DNA from: Trematomus loennbergii
Taxonomy: Eukaryota; Chordata; Actinopteri; Perciformes; Nototheniidae
NCBI GenBank assembly: GCA_012861695.1
Contig: JAAOOA010000056.1
Span: 6,778,707 to 6,842,706, forward strand
DNA: 64,000 bases
Reading direction: 5' to 3'
This document shows, in pieces, positions 13,400 through 22,794 of this stretch. How positions within the stretch are numbered: position 1 is the first letter of the stretch; every line of letters starts with the position of its first letter. Made by a program: the position numbers and the translations under genes. Below the pieces are notes generated by a model that was not told where the DNA came from, did not search any database, and saw only the letters and a list, made by a program, of their open reading frames with translations.

Positions 13400-13470
13400 A
13401 GGCGGGGGCGCGGGGCTCCGTTGGCAGGGTGCAGCGCCCCGCCAAGACAATGGTAGGGGAAACACTGTAG
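13400..13470 (-). mobile_element. hAT-like terminal fragment
   Basis: The minus strand starts CAGTGTTTCCCCTACCATTG and runs into a GC-rich stretch. CAGTGTTTCCCCTA is typical, from memory, of fish hAT element ends. The other end was not found. Confidence 0.35.
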
Positions 13471-13530
13471 GTAGTACCCATAGAGTCCAGTAGAGGGCTC
13501 CGCCTGTGCTTATATAACTAGGGTTACAAT

Positions 13531-13760
13531 CATAGACTGTATATATAAATGGACGTAGGGTCCGTGACGTCACCCATAGGATTCTGCAGAGTTGCCGAGA
13601 AGCCCTTAGTAGGCGGAGTCGGCCACTAACGGCTCGACAGTGACGTCTGAGTCTAACTCCCGCCTGCTCCAGCCTGCTCCAAATAAGGGCAAAGAGGCGG
13701 GGCCGAGGCGGGGCCGAGGCGAGGGGGGCCGAGGCGGAGCCGAGCCGAGGCGGGAAGTAA
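13531..13760 (+). promoter_or_regulatory. Dispersed fish repeat with GC boxes
   Basis: The segment opens with CATAGACTGTATATATAAA and continues with GTCCGTGACGTCACCCATAG, a start I recall as common to a dispersed teleost repeat. It ends in tandem GGCGGGGCCGAGGC boxes (13695-13745). It lies just upstream of the plus-strand candidate exon 1 and could act as its promoter. A perfect 19-bp inverted copy of the opening motif lies at 18379-18397. Confidence 0.4.
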
Positions 13761-13793
13761 CAGAGCTAGCTCAAGCTAAGAAGCTAAGCTAAC

Positions 13794-13837
13794 ATGCTTC
13801 CCCATCTGCACACTGCCGTCACATTTACGTTTCTAAG
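13794..13837 (+). CDS. Candidate small plus-strand gene, exon 1
   Basis: Unrecognised. An ATG at 13794 opens a 44-nt segment (MLPHLHTAVTFTFL plus two bases) that ends in a strong donor, AAG|GTAAGC. It follows a GC-rich stretch (13695-13750) with repeated GGCGGGGCC boxes, like a housekeeping promoter. When joined to the acceptor at 16531 the frame continues without a stop for 54 more residues. The N-terminus is mildly hydrophobic but too short to call a signal peptide. The promoter-like DNA overlaps a dispersed fish repeat beginning near 13531, so the exon could instead belong to a transposon. The call rests on splice signals and reading frame only. Confidence 0.3.
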
Positions 13838-14119
13838 GTAAGCGGACATGAAACTATTCAGCAAAACTATAAATAATAATCTAAGTTATTGAGTTTTTAG
13901 CATAATACTTCAGAATCTTAAAATCCTTAAAGCTCCCATGTCATGCTTTTCGGTTATTACCCGTCCCCTTGTGTGTTATGAAGGTTTTATGCATGTAAAC
14001 GGTGTGCAGAGTCAAAACCCTCAAAGTACACCTGTAGCGAGTAAAACTCTAACACAGAAAATACCTCCCCAAAACGCCTCGTTGGAGATACGTCACTGCC
14101 CATTTGAGTCTTCCATTTA

Positions 14120-14157
14120 GTTCCGGGTACCGCCTGATGTCATGCGGTACCCGGAAC
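14120..14157. repeat. Perfect hairpin, 14-bp arms
   Basis: GTTCCGGGTACCGC (14120-14133) is exactly inverted at 14144-14157 around a 10-nt loop. It lies inside the long TTAA MITE, immediately before a short open segment starting at ATG 14161. Confidence 0.85.
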
Positions 14158-14160
14158 GAA

Positions 14161-14332
14161 ATGGACCAATCCCGAAGAGCTATGGCCACACCAGCAGCGG
14201 CGTGTTCCTCCAGAGGTTCGAAGAACCGGCATTTCACAGACGAAAGCTTCCAAAAACATTGCCCAGTTTGAGGCCGGATATGCACAGCTTGTTTGGACCG
14301 TTTGGAGCAGGGGAAGATCCGGGTACACAACC
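14161..14332 (+). pseudogene. Possible degraded THAP-like coding remnant in MITE
   Basis: From ATG 14161 (context GAACGAAATGG) the frame reads to KNRHFTDESFQKHC, then meets a stop. After a one-base shift it reads QFEAGYAQLVW. The HFTDESF...QFEAGYA pattern resembles the end of THAP zinc-finger domains, a domain common in P-element-derived transposases. The cysteine expected two residues before the histidine is not in place. A GTAAGT donor follows at 14333. This is a weak resemblance from memory only. Confidence 0.2.
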
Positions 14333-14439
14333 TGTAAGTTTGCATTGTTATTGTGTATTTATCAAACAAGACTGTTTAAATGTGTAAACTGTGTTGGACT
14401 GCTAAGCCATTGACACAGTGCTAACTGTGCTAACTAAGT

Positions 14440-14810
14440 TGCTAGAGTTTCCATATATCAACTCTAATATCAGCAGATGGTCTTGCATACATGTATCTCA
14501 TAGCAGGAGAATGTCTGCATTCACACACAAAATATACCTATGACAGTGTACTCCGGGTGATTTGCCGTGCGGTCAGTCGCGAAACGTAACATAATATAGC
14601 TGGCGTAGCGTGTATGCAACCGATCTAACACACGGAGCTAGAGCTAGGTTTGGTCGGAAAAACATTTTTGTGATGCTACGTTGCTAGCGTTTAAATATAT
14701 CAACTACAATGTCAGCAGATGGCCTTACATGTTTGTCATGGCAGGAGAATGTCTGCAGTCACACACACGGAATACTCATACAGTATACTCCGGGTGATTT
14801 ACCGTACATT
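14440..14810 (+). repeat. Diverged 130-bp direct duplication inside MITE
   Basis: GTTGCTAGAGTTTCCATATA...GGGTGATTTGCCGT (14440-14576) is repeated as GTTGCTAGCGTTTAAATATA...GGGTGATTTACCGT (14679-14806), with shared CAGCAGATGG and GCAGGAGAATGTCTGCA blocks. Confidence 0.8.
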
Positions 14811-15457
14811 CTGACAGTACATATACTGCATGTATAGCTAACGAGGCTAGCTGTATGCTAGCGCAAAACAATGTATTCATGCAAGTTACATTGTATGACC
14901 GAACGTAGCAGAATACCCGTATACGATTGCAATTATAAAACACGTTATTGCTAGCCTAATATGAACCACTAGCTTTTGTTCATAGTAGTTTTATTACACT
15001 GCATTATAGTTGCCTTTCCTCCAAGCTAACGTTTCATATCGTGTTAGCTACCAAGGTAAACAAAGCTAGGTTAGCATATTAGCAGGCAAGCTGTTCATTA
15101 CACTCCTACCACAACTACTACTAACGAATCTAAACAAACTAAGTTTCTCTAATATTTTGTGATTTGCATTGATTTCGTCCAGCCAGATCCTGGCGGACAA
15201 TCCATGATGGGACGGGACTTCTAACTACTGAGGCCTCGTGCTAAAAGGCACCGGCTGTGCGCAGGCAAGATGCGAGGAGGAATGGATGTTCATTTTGTAC
15301 ATTTCTAAAAATAAAGTTGAATGGAAATACTTAGTAGGCCTATCCTTTCTTCCCTGAATTATTTGCTCCTATAACATATCATTCATATATAGCAAACCAT
15401 GATTTGATTTCTCATCAAACAGTAGTAGTTTATTACAGGTAAAAATAACTTACTCTT

Positions 15458-15735
15458 TGTTATGACCGGCTCGTAGGCCACAACGGAAAGGCAAGGAGAC
15501 ATACACGAGTTTACAAAACCACGGCACATTTATTGTGGTAAATGCAGAGATAGGTGGTCGAGGGAGAGAATCGCCGAGTTCGTCCTTCTGCAGCCGCTTT
15601 GGAGAGAGACTCCGGGCCGCTGGGATTAATAGCACCGGCTACGGAGGTGTCCGTGATCGCGCTGATTACCCTCTTCAGCTCCACCCCACCGTAAGCCCTG
15701 CAACACACCTGCACAAAGGCCCTGGGGCCGTCACA
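15458..15735 (-). mobile_element. Solo LTR (probable Gypsy-type retrotransposon)
   Basis: The 278-bp segment begins TGTTATGACC and ends CCGTCACA on the plus strand, that is TG...CA, and is flanked by the 5-bp direct repeat CTCTT (15453-15457 and 15736-15740). On the minus strand it starts TGTGACGG and has an AATAAA at 15529-15534, so the sense strand is probably minus. No internal retroelement coding sequence is adjacent, so it looks like a solo LTR left by LTR-LTR recombination. It is nested in the TTAA MITE. Confidence 0.6.
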
Positions 15736-16531
15736 CTCTTCTATAACAACAGTTGTAGGTTCAGTTCGGTTAGTTAGTATAAAATATCAGCTGTACGACG
15801 CCATTATTACACTGATGTTCCCCGAAAAAAGCGGGCGGAGCCTCTCTGGTGGTTGACTAATCAGAACAGAGTGGCCGAGCTGACCAATCGGAGCACACTA
15901 GGCTCACAGGGAGGGGGGGGCAAGAGCTCCAACGAGTCGTTTAGTGGAGAGAGTGAATACTGCTGAATACACATGCTTGACAGAGATGCAGTATGCAAAA
16001 CCAATGTGAGTTTGGAAAATTGCACAGTATAAATCTATTTTAGTATACCTCAACAATGTAATTATGATCAGTGGAAATGGCCATGACATGGGCCCTTTAA
16101 CGTTTGTATGCAATGTGCTAAATGCAACACTGGAATCAAGCAAATATTAATATGTTTGCATGACATTAGTTATTTATATTTTGCTATCACTTAATTATAC
16201 GTTTAATACATTTAAGTAAGCTAAGGTACAGTCATGTGATGGTAGCTAGTTAGTGCTCTTACCTGTGAGGCCTCCTCCAAACAGCATTATAACCAGACTG
16301 TATCATTAAAACTATAAGTACCAGTTCTAGATCCTTGACTTTAGACAAACAATTCAAAAGACAAAATGTATTTAAAGACCAATCTTTATTTGAAGGTGCC
16401 TCTTAACCTGAGATATTAGTTATACAGTAATAGTATTGACAATCTAAAAAAACTGAGCAACTCAACAGTCAACTTTATATTTCTTATTGTCTAAAGCATT
16501 TATTATTTTCATTTTCCCCTCTCATATTCAG

Positions 16532-16694
16532 TGTGGACGGATTGAGACAGCGTGGTGTCCAGAGAGCTGCAGAGACTTCAGGGAGAAACCTCCGTGTGAT
16601 GGACGTCCTGTCTGTTGGTTTGGAGAGGACTGAGGGTCTTTCCTCTGCGAGGAGGACCAGGCCTGATGGAGGAGCCCATGCTGGGCATAGCTGA
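16532..16694 (+). CDS. Candidate small plus-strand gene, last exon
   Basis: Unrecognised. A pyrimidine-rich tract and TTCAG acceptor at 16520-16531 lead into a 163-nt open segment ending in TGA at 16692-16694. Joined to 13794-13837 it gives a 68-residue protein that is arginine- and glycine-rich (VDGLRQRGVQRAAETSGRN at the junction side, ending in GGAHAGHS). An AATAAA at 16830-16835 would serve as the poly(A) signal. No family is recognised. The opposite strand and one other frame are also partly open, which weakens the coding case. A non-coding RNA exon or a transposon-borne transcript are real alternatives. Confidence 0.3.
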
Positions 16695-16829
16695 TACCAA
16701 CTGCACAGGCCTTGTCTGTCACTTTATTTGACTAAATGTGTTTACTTATACATTTAATAGGTTTACACCTTCTGTCCATATGTGCTTTTTTATTTAAAAC
16801 ATGTTTGATTAACTTTTGGTTCACATTTC

Positions 16830-16835
16830 AATAAA
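16830..16835 (+). terminator. Poly(A) signal of plus-strand candidate gene
   Basis: AATAAA lies 135 nt after the stop of the plus-strand candidate gene. It faces a minus-strand AATAAA at 16922-16927, so two transcripts would end within about 90 bp of each other. Confidence 0.35.
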
Positions 16836-16921
16836 TTGAATTTGTATTTGCACTCCTTTTGTCCATTATTCTTACTGAAAATGTTAGATTACACATTCAC
16901 ATCGACTGAAGATTGGCCCCA

Positions 16922-16927
16922 TTTATT
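16922..16927 (-). terminator. Poly(A) signal of minus-strand candidate gene
   Basis: A minus-strand AATAAA lies about 186 nt past the TAA of the three-exon minus-strand candidate. It converges on the plus-strand signal at 16830-16835. Confidence 0.3.
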
Positions 16928-17112
16928 TGTGACGTTGCAAACTCTGCGGTACAAGGTACATGTTGTGAAGCTCATAAAGTGAGGCAAATAGAATTAATCA
17001 GCTGATGGAGTGTAGATGTGGAAATAGGTGCATTCGATCAGCTGACTTCACAATAAAAGTAGTTTCTTAGTGAATGTCCTGTACTGGTCTTAAAATCTCA
17101 TAACATCAGCTT

Positions 17113-17192
17113 TTAATTTTCCTCTTGGATGTTCTTCTTGACCCTCAGAGAAGGAGAAAATGTTGAGTCGTGTCTTTCAGGCATGTCCTTTC
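17113..17192 (-). CDS. Candidate small minus-strand gene, last exon
   Basis: Unrecognised. An acceptor (TTTTTGTTAG) at 17193-17202 leads into 80 nt that continue the frame (KDMPERHDSTFSPSLRVKKN, then IQEEN) to TAA at 17113-17115. The complete product would be 54 residues: hydrophilic, lysine- and arginine-rich near the end, with no membrane segment. A minus-strand AATAAA at 16922-16927 is the likely poly(A) signal. No known microprotein was recognised. It could be a true small gene, a coding-looking lncRNA, or part of a large mobile element. Confidence 0.35.
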
Positions 17193-17751
17193 CTAACAAA
17201 AATTACAGGAAACATAAAACATATTATTGCAGAACAAGTGTGTTATTTATGAAAGAGGTGTGCTTGTGTTTAGGGGCTGTAGATATAATTATTTTGTAAT
17301 TGTAATGTTTTATTTTATTTCAACAGTGAGCTACAAAGACAATCAGATTATGAATGAACAGTATGACATTCATCAACATTGAAATATATTTTATTATCAA
17401 AATAATATTTAACTGTTATCAAAACTTAGTGCAACTGTAGAAGCTTGCTCTGTTCTCTCACTGAAATCATAACTTTTACCACGTTTTTACAGACAATATT
17501 GAGAGATAAATAGCAGTTGTCACTAATAGCTTTGCCTTCAATACCTTAAATTAGAAAGCTGACAGTCATATTGCTTGTTAACATGTAACCCTTTGCATGG
17601 AAAAAACCCTCAACTTCACTGATGTGTAGGTGATCTAGTATTTAGTATTGTTTAATGGAATGTATATCAGTGTATTAAAGTCAATACTTCATTTATTTAA
17701 ACCAATATCTTTCTTGATTCTTTGTACAGTATGAAAAAAGAGTATTTGTAC

Positions 17752-17823
17752 CTGTGCTGAAGTTCACTGCTGTGAGGAGTCCAGTTCTGTCTCTCACTCT
17801 CTGGTCCAGCCTGTCTGCATCAC
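17752..17823 (-). CDS. Candidate small minus-strand gene, exon 2
   Basis: Unrecognised. This 72-nt segment has a good acceptor (TTTCCAG at 17824-17830) and donor (CAG|GTACAA). In the frame set by exon 1 it reads GDADRLDQRVRDRTGLLTAV and on to NFST. It is charged and plausibly helical. Phase is 1 at both ends, and both joins keep the frame open. Confidence 0.35.
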
Positions 17824-18378
17824 CTGGAAACTTTAAACAAACAGATATATATGTAAAGAACCATGTGTACAAACAATATAACTTATTCTCTTCTGTTGAA
17901 CATGTTGGATTGTGTATTGTCCGAGTCAGGGTCCTTTTTATTTTACTGTAACTTTGGAAGTTGTGTTACCAATGCTTACTGTTTATTTGATACCAATTTG
18001 GTAATGCAATTAATAAAAACAACAAGGTTTGGGTTCGTTCTTCAGATGACGTTAACGTGTAAGCTCAATAATGAACTCCAGCTCAACCAACCATATTGTA
18101 ATATCTAAGTAATCATCTTGAAATATGACATTAATAATTGTAATATACACACATCTTATTGTGAGGTTGATTTCACATACACTACTTCGACGTTAGCTTG
18201 TCTACATACTTGAGCATAGCCAATTTAAATTAACCTTAGCGATGCATACAGTTCCTACCTACATAATAAAATATCTCTCTAAGTTACAAGGATGACCTTA
18301 TTTTATCAACCTCAAACAGAAGCCTTTTGTTCTACAGTACTATCTCACTTAACGCTTAACACTTGTCTATTTTTAACC

Positions 18379-18397
18379 TTTATATATACAGTCTATG
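18379..18397 (-). repeat. Inverted copy of the CATAGACTGTATATATAAA motif
   Basis: This is an exact 19-bp reverse complement of 13531-13549. The pair could be the ends of a single 4.9-kb element enclosing the convergent gene candidates. It could equally be two independent copies of a dispersed repeat; the sequences next to the motif on the two sides do not obviously match. Confidence 0.5.
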
Positions 18398-18543
18398 GTT
18401 TTAAGTTAACTTGGAGGATACGATTAGCATCGTTAGCACCGATGTAGCTACCACTCGCTTACACGCTAACCCAAGCCTTAACATTCATTACGTAGCTGAT
18501 TAAAATCATAAACACATAAATAAAGTACTCGAATTTCACTTAC

Positions 18544-18556
18544 CGCAAAACGGCAT
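18544..18556 (-). CDS. Candidate small minus-strand gene, exon 1 coding part
   Basis: Unrecognised. On the minus strand an ATG at 18556 begins MPFC plus one base and ends at a consensus donor, GCG|GTAAGTG. Another ATG four bases upstream would give a seven-codon overlapping upstream ORF once spliced. The DNA to the right (18557-18760) is moderately GC-rich and could be the 5' UTR and promoter. It pairs in phase with the exon at 17752-17823. The segment is too short to judge alone; the argument is the three-exon consistency. Confidence 0.3.
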
Positions 18557-18859
18557 TCATGCACCGTCTGTTTTAACCGCAGAGCGAGTCACAATAGTCC
18601 GATATATAAGCATGAAGAACAAACAAACACGGCCGGGGTCAAGTTGTGTTCCCTGGATGAACTGACCAGGCAGAGTCCCTGTAGCTTCACGGACGGAGCA
18701 GCTAGCAGAGAGACAAGAAGCTAACAGCAGCAGTCACTTGACAGAGCTGTCACTCAATGTGACCACGCCCTAATTTATGCAAAAACTTTAAGACCTAATA
18801 TAAATAAAAGGGTCATGTTAGAAAACAATTCACTCACAGATCATAATCATGAAGGTGGA

Positions 18860-19070
18860 ATCTAACTATATCATAATAATATTTATTGGATCCATAGGTA
18901 GAAACATGTTTTTTTAGGCTGTGAAATTGGGCATTTTAACATGGGGTCTATGGAAATTGCTCCTTTCTGCAGTCAGCGCCTATCGGCCAATATATGAACT
19001 GCAGTTTGTGGCACTTCCGCATTGGCGTCCCGGCTCTTCCCCAGAGTTTGCCGCTTGGTTACAATACATA
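18860..19070 (-). repeat. Dispersed fish repeat fragment (low confidence)
   Basis: The minus strand reads as a stretch containing CCATAGACCCCATGTTAAAA and GCGGAAGTGCC, a combination I recall from dispersed teleost non-autonomous elements. No clear TIR or target duplication was found. Confidence 0.3.
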
Positions 19071-21890
19071 ACCCCCCGTTTTTAGCCATGTGTCAAAAAG
19101 GATATGTGAGATGAGAAACAGCCTTCAGTGCAAGTAACCCTGGTGAATGTGTGGATAAACACACAAACACAAAGACAAACAGGAATACATTTAAAGTCAG
19201 ACAGAGGGGACTGGTGGTGGGAGTTGCAAAACAAGGACATATCAATGTGTTTCATTCATGACACCCAGTGAATTTACTGTATGTGTACCTGTATTCAAAA
19301 GGGACCACTTTTAATACAAACTTTATTAGACTTTAAAACCAAAATGATGATGAATGACGGTGAACAAAAGGGAAAATGTGCCATTTTTGTGCAGACGTCA
19401 ATTCAGGAGAACTCATCTTTCTCTCTCAATTTAGTACGCACTGAGGAATTCATTGATTTAATTACTTCATTCACTATCAACACGGATTAGACGTCCATAT
19501 AAAAGGTGGCACACTCTCTGAAAACAGTGATTTCAGTGTAAACAAGCTTTACAATCTCTCAAATACATGGCATATGCAGATTTGTTTGCAAATGATAGCC
19601 AATAGAGCCCAGATACAGTATTTGTTGCAGGGGTAACATTAGCAATCATAACTGAATAAGTGTTTTACACATTTTACACAATCTGCCTCTCCAGCTGAGA
19701 GAAGTTGATAAACATCTTCTTCAGTATGGTCGCTTTCAATTATTGCTTTGACTTCACATAATTCAACTTTTTGACCAGAAGCAAGTGGTTTTAGTTATAT
19801 GTAAGCCCTGATTTTTGCCTTCCAGGCAACATAGAGGCAACTGTCCTATATCCTGCCTCTGGTTGGTAGAGATTGTTTAAGTAGCTCAAAAGATAGACAC
19901 ATTACACAGCGCTGAGAGAAAAACAATTTGATCTATGTTTAATTTATAGTACACTCTCCTGAATATTTCCTTAAATCAAGCATCAATCAAGGATCGTGAA
20001 GAACAGCAATTTGTAAAGACGAAAATGCAATATTTATTAGCTTAGGGTACCTTTCAACCTAAACTAACTGTGATGTAAGTATTTTAAAACCACAATTTAC
20101 ATACATTTTACCTATTAACCAGTTTCATTTGCTATATTGTCATGATAGGTTTTAATTGCTTAACCTGTCTCTCCAAATGTTTCTGTTATAAATTAGTTTC
20201 ACTTGCCTTCTTTCAATCACCCTCCTCTGATGTGTAAATGCATTTCACTGTAGTAATTGCTAGAACAGAGCCATTATTAATTGTATTAGTTCCACCTGTG
20301 CTTTTTTCTGCTTTGACTGTTAATAAATCAGCTTCTTTCTGAGGTGGAAAAGAAACCTGCTCTGGCTAGCATTAAGATTGATGCTGGCAGGATTTCAGAG
20401 AGCAACACGACATGAGGAGAAGGACAGGCTTCTGACACAGAGGAGGAGCAGGTGAGGCTCATCAAGCTTTTTTATTACTCCCAAAATAAATGTGCGGAAC
20501 CACTACTCTAAGCAATCTGTCTGCTGTGCAGCAGGTGATAACTGTCCTGGAAGGATGCCAATACCCAGTGTTTAGAACATTGGCTATAGCATGTGCAGTG
20601 TTGTAGTGATGTAATATGATGTGATGAATGCATAGATACATTAAAACTGCACCCAGGAGACTCAGTTCAACACATTAATTAAGTTGTGTCAAAGGAGACA
20701 GAGGACAGCACATTGGATACACAATAATATGAAACTCTCAAACATCATCACTTAAAAGAAAAGGAATTGACACACGTGAGAGAAGTCAAAGCTTAGCAGC
20801 ACCCTACATAATTACAAAAATGTAAATCCTATGTCTCAAGAGCCGAGTGTACTAAGCCAGCTCTTTCCAAATGATGGAAACATAAGAACTGAGAAAAAAT
20901 AAACAGAACAAAATGTTTCAGATTTAATGAAATAACTTTCTGTGTTGTGTGTGTCCAGACCAGAACAGGATCATGTCACAGCAGGGATTTGTTGCTGATG
21001 TGATGATGAGGCTTGGCAAAGCATGTTCATCTCTCTGTGGGACAATTGGTAATGGCTGGAATTGATTTTGAAAACGTCTTATTAATCTGATGACATATTG
21101 TAAAGCTGCGTGTGCAACGGATGAAATCAACTGATTTACTGCGGTCATGTCTTTGTTTTCAGGGACAGGGACAATACAGATAAATATTACATTAAGTGCA
21201 AACTATGTAATGGATAAAGAGCATACGGCTGGTTAGGGCTTTTATTTGGTTCAGATTTTCATTCTTTCAGCACTGTCTTAAACTTTTTGGACTTGCGAGC
21301 TTTGCTTTGTCCAGCTCAATCGAGGAGATTTCTCATGTTTCATGTAGGATCCTAAACAAGTGGTTTTAATACCAAACAGTCCAACTGGTGAGCATCTCCA
21401 GAGACACTGAACTCCGTCTTTGTCAGCGGAAACACCCCGAGGCTTCAGAGTATTACATGGATCAATCCCCATAGTGAAGACCTCATCGTACGGACAAGCT
21501 TAAACACATTTACGTATGTTTTCTATTTCAGTCCTGGACTAGTGTATGGGGAAATGCAAAGATATGTTGCATCTGGCCTGAGGGTCGTGCCAGAGAAGAA
21601 GCTGAAATACTAACATCATGTTCCCAGGGTCCTTATTGTAAGACATTAGTGAGGGCTGACTGTCAAGGTGAAATTACTAAATGTGACAGCCCCTCAGCCT
21701 CAGCACAGAGCAGACACCTGGTTGGCTGCTCAGCTATATGTATGGTGCTTGAGCGGTCAGTCGCTATCTCTCCCCTTTGGGCTGTTTGGCTCTGCTGGAT
21801 TTTGGTTTGTTTGTCTTGGTTTTTTTTATACTGATACATGTTCACACACCCACCCACACACACATTACTGATGAACAGACATACATTTTT
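19071..21890. other. Unrecognised non-coding DNA
   Basis: A segment at 20345-20450 ends in a donor-like GAGCAG|GTGAGG and could be a non-coding first exon. Nothing else stands out. Confidence 0.4.
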
Positions 21891-22424
21891 TGTGTGGTCT
21901 CCATGTTAGGTCCTTCCTTGAGCCAGTTCGTGACAAATCTGTGTGGAATGAGTTTCTTTGCTACTTATGGTTGGAGTTACACACATGTTGATAGTGGTTT
22001 TTGGGAGAGCTTTAAATGAATCGAATTTGGGCAATTTCTTGGGGGCTAAATGGGAAGTGCTAAAATGTTTTTCAGTGACATTTGACTGGTGTTCTCCTCT
22101 GAGAGGCATAGCAACAAGTCCTTCAAGATAATCTGTTGAGGGGTGTTGGGTTAGGGTTACGTGTGACAGAAATAAGTTTAAACAAATTGTCTCTGAACCA
22201 CGTGAATAGTGTCCTGTGGGGTCGCTGTGTATACAGTTGCCCTCCAGTACTACTGGGTTACAGTGATTAAGTACTCGCTGCAAGTATCTGTACACAGATA
22301 TATATATATATATAAACAGTATATACTGTATATAAGGCAAGGGTTTGGTAGGTGTTACCTCATTTGGTTAACTACGTTGTGTGGTCTCCATGTTTTGTCC
22401 TTCCTTGAGCAAGGTCGTGATAAA
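21891..22424 (+). repeat. Pair of 47-bp direct repeats 487 bp apart
   Basis: TGTGTGGTCTCCATGTT followed by GTCCTTCCTTGAGC and a GTCGTGA/TTCGTGA block occurs at 21891-21937 and 22378-22424 with a few differences. The interval holds an unrecognised 144-codon minus-strand frame. It could be a short insertion duplication or the remnant of a terminal direct repeat. Confidence 0.75.
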
Positions 22425-22668
22425 AGGGAAGGCAGTTGAATGTTGCTCACACATGCTTTCAAAGTCAGGTAATAACTAAAAACCTTATGGCTCTTACTGA
22501 GAGAAACAGGCCAACATTTAATCCCTAGAGCCACTATGTGCTAGGAGGTGCACCAAAAGTGTAGTTGTCGGATTGTTCAATTCAATCTTTTGAATGCATC
22601 CTGGGCGTTTTGGATGGAGGTCTGATCAGTAGGTTCTCACAAGTGTAGTAATCCAAATGCACGCACGC

Positions 22669-22794
<126 letters not shown>

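Larger units (their letters stand above)
13927..16100 (+). mobile_element. TTAA MITE family A, long copy (2.17 kb)
   Basis: The element has TTAA at both ends, and its terminal inverted repeat (AGCTCCCATGTCATG left, CATGACATGGGCCCT right) matches the family found at 40961, 49377 and 52145. The conserved left end carries CGGTTATTACCCGTCCCCTT; the right end carries ACCTCAACAATG...TTATGATCAG. TTAA duplication suggests mobilisation by a piggyBac-like or other TTAA-specific transposase, which is not encoded here. The copy is enlarged by a solo LTR (15458-15735), a 14-bp-arm hairpin (14120-14157), a diverged internal duplication and a short THAP-like remnant. It sits in the intron of the plus-strand candidate gene. 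Confidence 0.75.

Noticed and set aside
20345..20450. Non-coding first exon with GAGCAG|GTGAGG donor
   Set aside because: Single donor without a matching downstream exon; not strong enough to call.
21906..22340. 144-codon minus-strand frame
   Set aside because: No recognisable domain; begins in AT repeats. Kept only as part of a direct-repeat observation.
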